A stretch of 59,029 nt of DNA from positions 1 through 59,029 of the forward strand of contig JBNJCV010000001.1 of NCBI GenBank assembly GCA_051744245.1, in the 5' to 3' direction. Both the position numbers and the translations under genes were made by a program. The stretch is from M55B165 sp051744245 (GTDB lineage Bacteria > Actinomycetota > Humimicrobiia > Humimicrobiales > Humimicrobiaceae). Positions 34,320 to 43,034 of the stretch are shown here, piece by piece. How positions within the stretch are numbered: the stretch's first letter is position 1; each line of letters starts with the position of its first letter. The notes under the pieces were generated by a model. The model saw only the letters and a list, made by a program, of their open reading frames with translations, had not been told where the DNA came from and did no database searches.

Positions 34320-36492
34320 AGTTATAGCAACCAGTGCCATTAAAGGCGCGCATAAAATTGTCAACAAGGCAGAAGAAAGGTTAAAGGAGGTTATAGAGGA
34401 AAAAGGTGAAGACCAGAAATTGGAATTCCCCGATACTGGCTATTTTTTACCAATAATTTACAGCATGGCTGGAATTAAAGTAGAAAAACTTGGCGATTGC
34501 CATGAAGTAATTACAGAAGCAAAAAATTTGCTTCCCCAGGTTCCAGGCGACAGGATCTGGATTCCTTATCTGGGGGGCACCCTGGATGCAGGGATTGCCA
34601 CACTGTGGGCTGAAGAAATTATTGAGGCTATAAAATATTTAGATGACCCTCCTCCTGAGGAAGGTATCTGGCTAGGAGCGGCTGAAGATAAAATAATAAG
34701 GGAACGTGGTATTGAATTTGTAGATGGAACCGCCCCTGGTTTTGCGGCTTGTGTTGGCGCTGCCTCTAGCAATGAGATGGCAGTCCAGATAGCAAGAGAG
34801 CTCCAGGAGAAAAATATTTATGTTTTTATAAGCGGGTCAACTAATGGCGTATCCATGGCAGAACAGCTAGCAGAAGAGGGAGTGGACCTTGGATGGGAAA
34901 CCAGGTTGGTGCCTTTTGGAAAAGATATAACTGCAACCATTTATTCCCTTGGTTTTGCAGCCAGGGCGGCGATGAGCTTTGGAGGCGTGCAGCCAGGCGA
35001 TTACAGGAGGATGCTGCTTTACAATAAGACCAGGGTATTTGCTTTTGTACTGGCATTGGGTGAAGTTGATGATGAAAAATATGCAAATGCGGCTGGCGCT
35101 ATAAATTTTGGCTTCCCCACAATTGCTAATACCTCCATACCGGAAATACTGCCCAGGGGAGTTTGTACTTATGAACATGTAGTCTCAAATATAGATGAAG
35201 AGGAAATGGTAACCAAGGCAATTGAAGTCAGAGGGCTTAAGGTTACTGTTGAAAAGGTTGATGTCCCTGTTCCATTTGGTCCTGCATTTGAAGGTGAGAG
35301 GGTAAGAAAAGAAAATACATATGTGGAATTTGGTGGAAATAAAAGTGATGCTGTTGAATTGCTGGTTATGGCAGATTCATCCAAAGTGGAAGATGGAAAA
35401 ATCGAAGTCATAGGGCCTGAAGTAGATGATGCAAAAGAAGGAGAAGCCCTTCCACTTGGTATACTGGTAGAAGTATCCGGAAGGAAGATGCAGGAAGATT
35501 TTGAGCCGGTTATGGAAAGGCAGATCCATTACTTTCTAAATTACCCCTCAGGGGTATTCCATATGGGCCAGAGGGATATATCCTGGGTCAGGTTCTCAAA
35601 AGATGCAGTAAATAACGGTTTTAAAATAAGGCATATCGGAACAGTGGTCCATGCTAAAATGCATTCAGATTTTGGAAAGATATTGGATAAGGTACAGGTA
35701 AAAATTTATACCAATCCTGAAGATGTTTTAGCCTTACAGAAAAAAGCAAGAAAGATATTTAAGACTAGGGATGAGCGTATGGGAGCCCTAACCGATGAGG
35801 CTGTAGATACTTTTTACTCATGCACCTTATGCCAGTCATTTGCTCCCAATCACGTGTGTGTTGTGTCTCCTGAAAGGCCAGGGCTTTGCGGCGCTTATAA
35901 CTGGCTTGATTGCAGGGCTGCCTATGAAATTAATCCTGCAGGCCCCAATCAGCCGGTTAAAAAAGGCGAGACTATTGAAGAAGAACTTGGTATATGGAAA
36001 GGGGTAAATGAGTTTGTATACAAGGCTTCAAACCAGAGTCTGGAATCATTTTCTGCATATTCTATGATGAAGGACCCAATGACTTCATGCGGGTGCTTTG
36101 AAGTTATAGCTACCATCCTTCCTTCAACTAATGGAATTATGGCCGTAAACAGGGAACACGGGGGAATGACCCCTTGTGGAATGAAGTTTTCAACGATAGC
36201 CGGAATGGTTGGTGGCGGAATACAGACCCCGGGCTTTATAGGTATTAGCAAGTTCTTTATAGGGTCAAAGAAATTCATAAGGGCTGATGGAGGATTAAAA
36301 AGGCTGGTATGGATGCCCAAGGAATTAAAAGAAGAGATAAGGGATTTACTTGAAGAGAGGGCCAAAGAAATAGGCATGGAAGATTTAGTAGATAAAATTG
36401 CTACAGAAGAGGAAGCCCAGAGTGAGGAAGAAGTGCTGGAGTGGGCCCAGAAAGTAAACCACCCTGCTTTGGAAATGGAACCAATGATGTAA
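34312..36492 (+). CDS. acsB: Acetyl-CoA synthase catalytic subunit
   Basis: Makes acetyl-CoA from CO, a methyl group and CoA. The A-cluster ligands are Cys504, Cys507, Cys516 and Cys526 in SCTLCQSFAPNHVC ... GLCG, plus Cys593 and Cys595 in TSCGCFEVI. All are offset by two from the Moorella enzyme. The N-terminal domain that docks on CO dehydrogenase (about the first 310 residues) is present, so this is the full bacterial form of 726 aa, not the shorter archaeal one. The start overlaps acsA, pointing to translational coupling. Confidence 0.96.
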   Translation: MSKVIATSAIKGAHKIVNKAEERLKEVIEEKGEDQKLEFPDTGYFLPIIYSMAGIKVEKLGDCHEVITEAKNLLPQVPGDRIWIPYLGGTLDAGIATLWAEEIIEAIKYLDDPPPEEGIWLGAAEDKIIRERGIEFVDGTAPGFAACVGAASSNEMAVQIARELQEKNIYVFISGSTNGVSMAEQLAEEGVDLGWETRLVPFGKDITATIYSLGFAARAAMSFGGVQPGDYRRMLLYNKTRVFAFVLALGEVDDEKYANAAGAINFGFPTIANTSIPEILPRGVCTYEHVVSNIDEEEMVTKAIEVRGLKVTVEKVDVPVPFGPAFEGERVRKENTYVEFGGNKSDAVELLVMADSSKVEDGKIEVIGPEVDDAKEGEALPLGILVEVSGRKMQEDFEPVMERQIHYFLNYPSGVFHMGQRDISWVRFSKDAVNNGFKIRHIGTVVHAKMHSDFGKILDKVQVKIYTNPEDVLALQKKARKIFKTRDERMGALTDEAVDTFYSCTLCQSFAPNHVCVVSPERPGLCGAYNWLDCRAAYEINPAGPNQPVKKGETIEEELGIWKGVNEFVYKASNQSLESFSAYSMMKDPMTSCGCFEVIATILPSTNGIMAVNREHGGMTPCGMKFSTIAGMVGGGIQTPGFIGISKFFIGSKKFIRADGGLKRLVWMPKELKEEIRDLLEERAKEIGMEDLVDKIATEEEAQSEEEVLEWAQKVNHPALEMEPMM

Positions 36493-36525
36493 TAAAATTT
36501 GCAAATACGAAATAAGGAGTGAGCA

Positions 36526-37875
36526 ATGGCTTTAAGCGGTTTAGAAATATTTAAAAAACTTCCTAAAACTAATTGTAAGGATTGTGGTTTTCCTACCTGC
36601 TTGGCTTTTGCAATGCAGCTTGCTGCAGGCAAAGTTGAGCTGGAAAAATGTCCCCATGTTTCAGAAGAGGCAAAGGAAGAATTAGAAGAAGCATCGCAGC
36701 CTCCCATACTTAAGGTTGAGGTTGGCAGCGGCGATGATGCATTTGTGGTGGGTGAAGAGAATGTACTTTTCAGGCATGATAGAACTTTTGTGAACCAGAA
36801 TGCATTTGCCCTAAATATTGATGATGATCTCCCGGAAGACGAGATAGAAAAACTGGTAAAAAAAGTAAATGAAACAGAATATGAGAGAGTTGGGCAGATA
36901 TTAAAAATTGACTCTATCTGTATAAGGAACAATTCAAAAGACAGTGGAAAATTTAAGGAAGTAGTTAAAAAAATAAATTCTATTACTTCAAAACCTTTAA
37001 TTCTCATATCTGAGGATGCAGCTGTTTTGGGAGATCTTGCAGAAGAGCTTAAAGAAAAGAAGCCATTACTACATGCAGCTACCAAAGATACGGCAGATGA
37101 TTTTATAAAGATTGCCAATGATACTGGATGCCCCATTGTAGCCAGGGGGGAAACTTTTGAAGATATAATGGCTATAACTGAGAAGATGAGAGAAGCAGGT
37201 GTAAAGAATTTAGTTATAGATATAGGCAAAAGGGACCTAAAAGATGACTTTTTCAACCAGATTGGGCTAAGGACTGCGGCTATAAAGAAAAAGAACAGGT
37301 TGTTTGGGTATCCCACAATTGTATTTCCCAATGAAATGGCGGAAGATCCTTTGATGGAAACCCTGACTGCTTCTATTTTTGTAGCAAAATATGGCTCTAT
37401 TATAGTTATATCCAGTGCTGAGCCGCACAATATTTATCCGTTGCTGGTATACAGGCAAAACATTTACACAGATCCAAGGCAGCCAATGCAGGTTGAGCAG
37501 AAGATTTATGAAATTGGAAGCCCGGATGAAAATTCTCCTGTGCTTATAACCACGAATTTCTCCCTCACCTATTTTATAATCTCGGGGGAAATTGAAAACA
37601 GTAAAGTGCCCAGCTGGCTCCTGGTAATGGATGTGGAAGGACAGTCAGTGCTGACTGCCTGGGCAGCAGGCAAATTTATACCGGAGCTAATTGCCCAGTT
37701 TATAAAGAAGAGCGGCATAGAAGATAAAGTAAAAACCAGGGAGTTAATTATCCCGGGATATGTGGCACAGCTTCAAGGAGAGCTGGAAGATGAGCTGGAA
37801 GGAGAATGGAAAGTTATTGTAGGCCCCAGGGAAGCAGGGGAAGTTCCCAAATACCTGAAAGAATATGCTTCCTGA
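36526..37875 (+). CDS. acsC: Corrinoid iron-sulfur protein large subunit
   Basis: Large (gamma) subunit that holds the [4Fe-4S] cluster and cobamide. The N-terminal cluster motif is TNCKDCGFPTCLAFAMQ with the fourth cysteine in LEKCPHV. A TIM-barrel domain follows (for example HDRTFVNQNAFALNID, VGQILKIDSICIRNNS, GCPIVARGETFEDIM). The C-terminal cobamide-binding part includes NFSLTYFIISGEIENSKVPSWLLVMDVEGQSVLTAW. The length of 449 aa is normal. It ends the acsD-A-B-C run; a short spacer with a promoter leads to fhs. Confidence 0.95.
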   Translation: MALSGLEIFKKLPKTNCKDCGFPTCLAFAMQLAAGKVELEKCPHVSEEAKEELEEASQPPILKVEVGSGDDAFVVGEENVLFRHDRTFVNQNAFALNIDDDLPEDEIEKLVKKVNETEYERVGQILKIDSICIRNNSKDSGKFKEVVKKINSITSKPLILISEDAAVLGDLAEELKEKKPLLHAATKDTADDFIKIANDTGCPIVARGETFEDIMAITEKMREAGVKNLVIDIGKRDLKDDFFNQIGLRTAAIKKKNRLFGYPTIVFPNEMAEDPLMETLTASIFVAKYGSIIVISSAEPHNIYPLLVYRQNIYTDPRQPMQVEQKIYEIGSPDENSPVLITTNFSLTYFIISGEIENSKVPSWLLVMDVEGQSVLTAWAAGKFIPELIAQFIKKSGIEDKVKTRELIIPGYVAQLQGELEDELEGEWKVIVGPREAGEVPKYLKEYAS

Positions 37876-37888
37876 CTTCCATATATGA

Positions 37889-37917
37889 TTGTAACAAGTT
37901 AGTAATTATCATATAAT
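37889..37917 (+). promoter_or_regulatory. Promoter and Fur-box-like site upstream of fhs
   Basis: TTGTAA (37889-37894) and TATAAT (37912-37917) have a 17 bp spacer. Within the spacer, AGTTAGTAATTATCA (37897-37911) matches the 7-1-7 Fur consensus at 11 of 14 defined bases, including the full right arm ATTATCA. Binding there would cover the promoter. Confidence 0.55.
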
Positions 37918-37952
37918 TTATTTTATTAATATTGTTAAGGAAAGGAGCAAAT

Positions 37953-39650
37953 TTGAAAAGCGACATTGAAATAGCACAAGCGGCAGAGATGAGGAATATA
38001 GGAGAAATTGCTGAATTGGTAGACCTGGATGAAAAATATCTGGAGCTATACGGGGATTATAAGGCGAAGGTTGACTTGTCAGTGTTAGATGCCTTAAAGG
38101 ATAGGCCAAATGGCAAGTATATCGATGTTACGGCAATAACCCCTACCCCCCTGGGGGAAGGGAAGACCGTAACCACCATAGGCCTTAGCATGGCATTGAA
38201 TAAGATTGGCAAGAAAACAGTAACCTGTATAAGGCAGCCATCGTTGGGGCCTGTCTTTGGTATTAAAGGCGGTGCAGCTGGAGGAGGAAATTCACAGGTG
38301 CTTCCCATGGAGGACTTTAACCTGCACCTTACCGGGGATATCCATGCAGTTGGGGTAGCTCATAATCTGCTGGCAGCATTCCTTGATACACACATTATGA
38401 AAGGGAATGAACTGGACATTGACCCCTTTAGCATTTCTCTTAACAGGGTAGTTGATGTTAGTGATAGGGCCCTGAGAAATATAATTGTAGGGCTGGGGGG
38501 AGAGCTTAATGGGATTCCCAGGGAAACAGGTTATGATATTACTGTGGCTTCTGAGGTTATGGCCATACTAGCCTTGACCACAGGGCTGAAAGATTTAAGG
38601 AAAAAGCTTTCCAGGATGACTATAGGTTCTACCAGTGACGGCAAGGCAGTTACAGCTGAAGATCTCAAATGTGCCGGTGCAATGACGGTGTTGCTTAAGG
38701 ATGCAATAAAGCCGACTTTGCTCCAAACAATTGAACATACTCCTTGTTTTGTTCATGCTGGACCGTTTGCAAATATTGCCCATGGCAATTCTTCAATATT
38801 GGCTGACCTTATCGCCACTAAACTCGGTGATTATGTGGTAACAGAGAGCGGCTTTGGGGCAGATATTGGTGCAGAGAAATTCTTTAACATTAAATGCAGA
38901 TATAGTGGCCTGAAGCCAGATGCTGTAGTTATAGTGGCAACAGTTAGAGCTCTAAAGATGCATGGAGGCGGATTTGAGTTTGTTCCTGGTCAAGGTGTTG
39001 ACGAGGAAAAGATGAATACCCCCAATGTAGAAGCAGTTCGGAAAGGCTGCGAAAATTTAGAGAAAATGATAGAAAATGTTAAGATGCATGGGATACAAGC
39101 AGTAGTGGCAATAAACCACTTTGCTGCTGATAGCCAGGAAGAAATAGATGCCATAAAAGAGAGGGCAATTGCAGCAGGTGCTGAGGATGCTGTTGTCAGC
39201 AAGGTATGGCTAAAAGGAGGAGAAGGCGGAAAAGAGCTGGCAGAGGCAGTTGCAAAAGCTGCTGAAAAACCAGGTGAATTTAAATTCCTTTATCCGCTTG
39301 ACTGGCCAATAAAGAAGAAAATTGAAACCATAGCAACAAAGATCTATGGCGCAGATGGGGTTAACTTTTTGCCCAAAGCTGAGAAAATGATTGATACATA
39401 TACAAGACAAGGATTTGATAAGCTCCCCATTTGCATGGCAAAAACCCACCTGTCACTTAGCCATGAACCAACATTAAAAGGAAGGCCAACTAATTTTACA
39501 GTTCCCATTAGGGATGTCAGGGCATCTGTAGGGGCTGGATTCTTATACCCATTATTGGGTGAGATGAGAACCATGCCTGGATTGCCAAAAGTTCCAGCCG
39601 GAACAAAAGTTGATATAGATGATGATGGGAACATAGTTGGATTGTTTTAA
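37953..39650 (+). CDS. fhs: Formate-tetrahydrofolate ligase
   Basis: ATP-dependent formyl-THF synthetase, the formate-activating step of the methyl branch. P-loop region TPTPLGEGKTVTTIGL, then RQPSLGPVFGIKGGAAGGGNSQVLPMEDFNLHLTGDIHAV and LSRMTIGSTSDGKAVTAEDL are diagnostic. The end PTNFTVPIRDVRASVGAGFLYPLLGEMRTMPGLP is typical. I choose the TTG at 37953 because AAAGGAG lies six bases upstream; an earlier TTG at 37932 lacks such a site. It is followed by folD. Confidence 0.95.
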   Translation: MKSDIEIAQAAEMRNIGEIAELVDLDEKYLELYGDYKAKVDLSVLDALKDRPNGKYIDVTAITPTPLGEGKTVTTIGLSMALNKIGKKTVTCIRQPSLGPVFGIKGGAAGGGNSQVLPMEDFNLHLTGDIHAVGVAHNLLAAFLDTHIMKGNELDIDPFSISLNRVVDVSDRALRNIIVGLGGELNGIPRETGYDITVASEVMAILALTTGLKDLRKKLSRMTIGSTSDGKAVTAEDLKCAGAMTVLLKDAIKPTLLQTIEHTPCFVHAGPFANIAHGNSSILADLIATKLGDYVVTESGFGADIGAEKFFNIKCRYSGLKPDAVVIVATVRALKMHGGGFEFVPGQGVDEEKMNTPNVEAVRKGCENLEKMIENVKMHGIQAVVAINHFAADSQEEIDAIKERAIAAGAEDAVVSKVWLKGGEGGKELAEAVAKAAEKPGEFKFLYPLDWPIKKKIETIATKIYGADGVNFLPKAEKMIDTYTRQGFDKLPICMAKTHLSLSHEPTLKGRPTNFTVPIRDVRASVGAGFLYPLLGEMRTMPGLPKVPAGTKVDIDDDGNIVGLF

Positions 39651-39679
39651 TATTTTTTTAATAACTTTTATTTTAAGAG

Positions 39680-40603
39680 GTGATTAAAATAGCACAGATA
39701 ATAAGCGGAAAAGAAATTTCTAAACAGATAAAAGATGAAGTTAAAGCGGAAATAAGTAAGATGGAAAAAGAAAAAGGAGCAAGGCCAGGGCTTGCAGTAA
39801 TTTTGGTTGGAGAAAACCCAGCATCGAAAGTATATGTGGCTAGTAAACAAAGAGGTTGTGAACAAGTAGGTATAAAATCAGAATCTATTAAAATGAATGA
39901 CACAGTCTCCACGGAAGATATACTTAAAGAAATTGATAAATTAAATTCAAGAAATGATATACATGGCATACTTGTGCAGCTTCCATTGCCTGAGCAGGTA
40001 GACAAAAATAGAGTGCTTGAAGCTGTTTCTCCCGAGAAAGATGTTGATGGATTCCATCCAATTAATATGGGAAGATTAGTAGCTCAGCAGGAATGCTTAA
40101 TTCCAGCCACTCCCTTAGGAGTTATTGAAATGTTGAAGAGATCCAATATCAGTTTAAAGGGTAAAAATGCAACCATGGTTGGCCATAGCGAAATAGTGGG
40201 AAAACCATGTAGCCTGCTTTTGTTAAATGAATGGGCTACTGTTACTATATGCCATATAGAAACTAAAGATCTAAAAATGCATACAGAAGACGCTGATATA
40301 CTAATAGTTGCAGCAGGAGTACCATACCTTATCAAGGAGGACATGGTAAAAGAAGGTGCCGTGGTTATTGATGTTGGTATTAATAGGATTACCAAGGACA
40401 AGGCTTCTAAAGAGCTTTTGGAATGGAGAAAAGATGATTTTGATAAAAAACAGGCAACCTTAATTGGTGATGTAGATTATCTCAGGGTTGAACCAAAGGT
40501 TAGCCATATTTCTCCTGTTCCGGGAGGCGTAGGCCCAATGACAATAGCTATGCTTCTTAAAAATACTTTAACAGCTGCTAAAAAAGCTGTTGGAATGAAA
40601 TAA
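39680..40603 (+). CDS. folD: Methylene-THF dehydrogenase / methenyl-THF cyclohydrolase
   Basis: Bifunctional enzyme for the next two steps of the methyl branch. Motifs: GLAVILVGENPASKVYVASKQRGCEQVGI (with the catalytic Lys of the cyclohydrolase site), GILVQLPLPEQVD, DVDGFHPINMG, TPLGVIEML, MVGHSEIVGKPCSLLLL and PGGVGPMTIAMLLKNT. The listed GTG at 39680 overlaps the ribosome-site-like AGAGGTGAT. That site points to initiation near 39689, where the codon is ATA. BMC-P genes follow 38 bp later on the same strand with no visible terminator, so they may share the transcript. Confidence 0.94.
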   Translation: MIKIAQIISGKEISKQIKDEVKAEISKMEKEKGARPGLAVILVGENPASKVYVASKQRGCEQVGIKSESIKMNDTVSTEDILKEIDKLNSRNDIHGILVQLPLPEQVDKNRVLEAVSPEKDVDGFHPINMGRLVAQQECLIPATPLGVIEMLKRSNISLKGKNATMVGHSEIVGKPCSLLLLNEWATVTICHIETKDLKMHTEDADILIVAAGVPYLIKEDMVKEGAVVIDVGINRITKDKASKELLEWRKDDFDKKQATLIGDVDYLRVEPKVSHISPVPGGVGPMTIAMLLKNTLTAAKKAVGMK

Positions 40604-40641
40604 GTTTATGCTAAAATTAATTCCTGGAGAGGTAGAATTTA

Positions 40642-40917
40642 ATGTATTATGCAAGGGTAATTGGAAAAATAGTTGCTACTGCAAAATATGAGGGGCTGGT
40701 AGGGAAAAAAATACAAGTCCTGCAGCCTGTAGATCTAGAAACCGGGAAAGATGAAGGAAGCTTTCTGGTAGCACTGGATTCTACTTCTTCAGGAATAGGG
40801 GATATCGTGGGTTATGAAGACGGTTCAGAAGCTACATGGGCATTTGAGGGGGAAAATATCCCCACGGATGCTACTATAGTAGCAATAATAGATAACGTAA
40901 ACATAGAAAAGGTCTGA
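40642..40917 (+). CDS. BMC-P shell vertex protein (EutN/CcmL family), copy 1
   Basis: Pentameric shell protein that caps the vertices of a bacterial microcompartment. It has the single EutN/CcmL barrel: ARVIGKIVATAKYEGLVGKKIQVLQPVD, then FLVALDSTSSGIGDIVGYEDGSEATWAF and ATIVAIIDNVNI. The length of 91 aa is normal. It follows folD by 38 bp and is followed one base later by a second BMC-P gene. The family is about as certain as a fold assignment from sequence can be; which vertex population it forms is not known. Confidence 0.93.
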   Translation: MYYARVIGKIVATAKYEGLVGKKIQVLQPVDLETGKDEGSFLVALDSTSSGIGDIVGYEDGSEATWAFEGENIPTDATIVAIIDNVNIEKV

Positions 40918-40918
40918 A

Positions 40919-41191
40919 ATGGTTTTAAGTGAAGTTATTGGAAATGTTGTTTGCACCCAAAAAGACAAGAGCCTTAACGGTAAAAAGCTTTTAATTGTCA
41001 AAGCAATTGACCTGGATGGCAAAAGGCTTGACCCTTTTGTAGTTGCTGTTGATTTAGTTGGTGTAGGCATAGGAGAGAAAGTGTTAGTTGTAAATGGTAG
41101 TTCAGCCCGGCAGACTGACCTAACCAGGGAAAAGAGCATAGATTCTGTTATTGTAGCAAAAGTTGATAGCGTAAATTTAGGGAAAGAATAG
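40919..41191 (+). CDS. BMC-P shell vertex protein, copy 2
   Basis: Second EutN/CcmL-family pentamer protein (90 aa): LSEVIGNVVCTQKDKSLNGKKLLIVKAIDL, then FVVAVDLVGVGIGEKVLVVNGSSARQT and DSVIVAKVDSVNL. It differs clearly from copy 1 in sequence, so it is not a recent duplicate. It converges with the blaI-like gene, one base apart, so the first BMC-P pair sits at the end of the fhs-folD transcript. Confidence 0.93.
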   Translation: MVLSEVIGNVVCTQKDKSLNGKKLLIVKAIDLDGKRLDPFVVAVDLVGVGIGEKVLVVNGSSARQTDLTREKSIDSVIVAKVDSVNLGKE

Positions 41192-41192
41192 T

Positions 41193-41594
41193 TTACTTAT
41201 CTATTTCTTCAATTAGTTTTTTTACTTTTTTTTCTGTTTCTGTTCCCCCCAGTATTTTATCCGAGACCGATTTAATTATGCTTTTAGCCAGCTCTTTTTC
41301 TGATACTGCTGGGGAATATATATAAGTTTTAGAACTTTTGTCCTGGCTTAGCAGTCCCTTGTCAGCCAGGGTATTCATTGTTGACATTACTGTAGTATAT
41401 GGTATAAAGCCCTGTTTTTTTTCTGCTATTTCGCTTCTTAACATTAATTCGTGTACTTCTCTTACAGTAGTCTTTTTCTTTTCCCATACAACTTTCATAA
41501 TTGTTGCTTCCAGATTGCTTATACTGTTTAGCCCGTTTATTCCAATTTCTTCAGATTTCTTTTTTGGATTTTGCTTAGCCAATTTATCTACCAC
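41193..41594 (-). CDS. BlaI/MecI-family transcriptional repressor
   Basis: Winged-helix repressor of the BlaI/MecI/CopY family: ISNLEATIMKVVWEKKKTTVREVHELM, then PYTTVMSTMNTLADKGLLSQDKSSKTYIYSPAVSEKELAKS. A basic N-terminal tail of about 25 residues precedes it. Such repressors are normally inactivated by a BlaR-type membrane protease or by metal; no BlaR is seen here. It lies between the two halves of the shell gene set and is divergent from the kinase gene at 41908, so it may control that promoter. Confidence 0.85.
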   Translation of the reverse strand: MVDKLAKQNPKKKSEEIGINGLNSISNLEATIMKVVWEKKKTTVREVHELMLRSEIAEKKQGFIPYTTVMSTMNTLADKGLLSQDKSSKTYIYSPAVSEKELAKSIIKSVSDKILGGTETEKKVKKLIEEIDK

Positions 41595-41907
41595 CTTATA
41601 TTTAAAATTTTTGAAAATACTATTACTTGATTAATTAAATGTATTTCTACCTTATACTATTTTTTTTTACAAAATAAATCAATAATAAAAAAATTATATC
41701 CTTGATATTAGCCGGAAATATTTTGCCTAACCTTAGCTGGATATTGCTAATAACAAGAGGGATAAAAAAGTTATTGGCAACCAGAGGTTTCTGAATTTTG
41801 TAAAGGCTGGCCAACCATTGCAGCCTCTTTTAAATTATTACCTTAAATTATGTCTAATTATAAATTATAATGTTGTAACAATCATTAAAGGATAAAGGTT
41901 GGCGAAA
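41595..41907. other. Divergent regulatory spacer between the blaI-like and buk-like genes
   Basis: About 313 bp. It holds a hairpin AGGCTG (41804-41809)/CAGCCT (41821-41826) followed by CTTTT, which could terminate. An upstream segment TTGG-CAA-CCAG (41774-41784) can instead pair with CTGGCCAA (41807-41814), which would disrupt that hairpin. A promoter-like TTAAAT (41843)-17-TATAAT (41866) lies just before the kinase gene. No reading frame of note is present. Confidence 0.45.
41843..41871 (+). promoter_or_regulatory. Probable promoter of the buk-like gene
   Basis: TTAAAT (41843-41848) and TATAAT (41866-41871) with a 17 bp spacer, about 36 bases before the gene. GTAACAA follows at 41875-41881, a heptamer also found near the fur, acsD and fhs starts. 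Confidence 0.5.
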
Positions 41908-42978
41908 ATGGGAAGAATATTTGTGATAAACCCGGGATCTACCTCCACCAAGATAGGTATATTTGAAAACAGTAAAAAAATACTCAAACAGTCTGTAAGC
42001 CATGATAAGGACAGGATAGACAGCTGCAGAAAGATTATAGACCAGCTTGACTACAGGATGGGCTCCATTAACAGCTTTATTGGGGAAAATAGTATAGACA
42101 TGACCCAGATTGATTATTTTGTTGGCAGGGGAGGTTTTCTCAGGCCATTGCAGAGTGGATTGTATAGGATAAATGAAAAGATGGTTGAGGACCTGGCTGG
42201 GGAAAAGTACGGAAGGCATGCCTCAAACCTGGGGGCAGTAATAGCCTGCAACCTTGGCAAGAAGTACGGCAAGCCCTCCTTTATATTCGACCCCATATGT
42301 GTGGATGAGCTGGATCCGGTAGCCAGGATAAGCGGACACCCGCTTTTTGAGAGGAGAAGCATTTTCCATGCCTTAAACCAGAAAAAAGCTGCCAGGATAA
42401 TAGCGGAAAGGCTAAATTCAAGCTACCAGGATTTGACTCTGGTAGTAGCCCATCTGGGGGGCGGAATTACAGTGGGGCTCCACAAACATGGAAGGGTAGT
42501 AGATGTCAATAATGGTACAGAAGGGGAAGGCCCTTTCACCCCGGAAAGGTCTGGCGGAATGGAGCTGGGGAGTTTCCTAAAATATATATTTGATAATGAT
42601 CTGGACTTTGAACAAGCCTTCAGGATAGTAATGGGTGAAGGAGGCCTAGCTGCTTATTTTGGCACAGTTGACTTCAAAGAGCTGATGAAAAGGTATAAAG
42701 AAGGTGGAGATAAGAAGGTAAGAGTAGTTATAGAAGCTATGGCTTACCAGGTTAGCCAGGAAATAGCTGCCAGAAGCATTCTTGCCTGTGGAGACATTGA
42801 CGGGATAATATTTACCGGTGGCCTTTCCCATTCAGAGACTTTTGTTGATTTGATTAGGGAAAAAGTAAAACACCTGGCAAAAAACATATTTGTAATTCCA
42901 GGTGAAAATGAGCTAGAAGCGCTTGCTGAAGGGGTGGTTTTGCTTTTGGAAGGAAAAATTGAAGCCCTGGAATATTAG
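41908..42978 (+). CDS. buk: Butyrate-kinase-family acyl kinase
   Basis: ASKHA kinase of the butyrate/acetate kinase type: IFVINPGSTSTKIGIFEN at the N-terminus, GRGGFLRPLQSGLYRI, VAHLGGGITVGLHKHGRVVDVNNGTEGEGPFTPERSG and IDGIIFTGGLSHSE. These are butyrate kinase (Buk) signatures. In this locus it most likely converts the acyl-phosphate made by PduL (lactyl-, glycolyl-, propionyl- or acetyl-phosphate) to the free acid with ATP formation. No encapsulation helix is visible, so it probably acts in the cytosol. The ATG at 41908 is used; a TTG three codons earlier also has a ribosome site. Confidence 0.9.
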   Translation: MGRIFVINPGSTSTKIGIFENSKKILKQSVSHDKDRIDSCRKIIDQLDYRMGSINSFIGENSIDMTQIDYFVGRGGFLRPLQSGLYRINEKMVEDLAGEKYGRHASNLGAVIACNLGKKYGKPSFIFDPICVDELDPVARISGHPLFERRSIFHALNQKKAARIIAERLNSSYQDLTLVVAHLGGGITVGLHKHGRVVDVNNGTEGEGPFTPERSGGMELGSFLKYIFDNDLDFEQAFRIVMGEGGLAAYFGTVDFKELMKRYKEGGDKKVRVVIEAMAYQVSQEIAARSILACGDIDGIIFTGGLSHSETFVDLIREKVKHLAKNIFVIPGENELEALAEGVVLLLEGKIEALEY

Positions 42979-42979
42979 A

Positions 42980-43008
42980 TTGACAATAAACAAAATATCA
43001 CATAAACT
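42980..43008 (+). promoter_or_regulatory. Promoter upstream of the DeoR-family gene
   Basis: TTGACA (42980-42985) and TAAACT (43003-43008) with a 17 bp spacer lie between the buk-like gene and the DeoR-family gene. No ribosome site is visible before the ATG at 43035. Confidence 0.55.
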
Positions 43009-43034
43009 AATAACAAATAACAATATTAAACATC

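Noticed and set aside
35949..37430. 493-residue minus-strand frame across acsB and acsC
   Set aside because: It lies antisense to two certain genes, is Ser/Ile/Phe-rich without motifs, and has no ribosome site.
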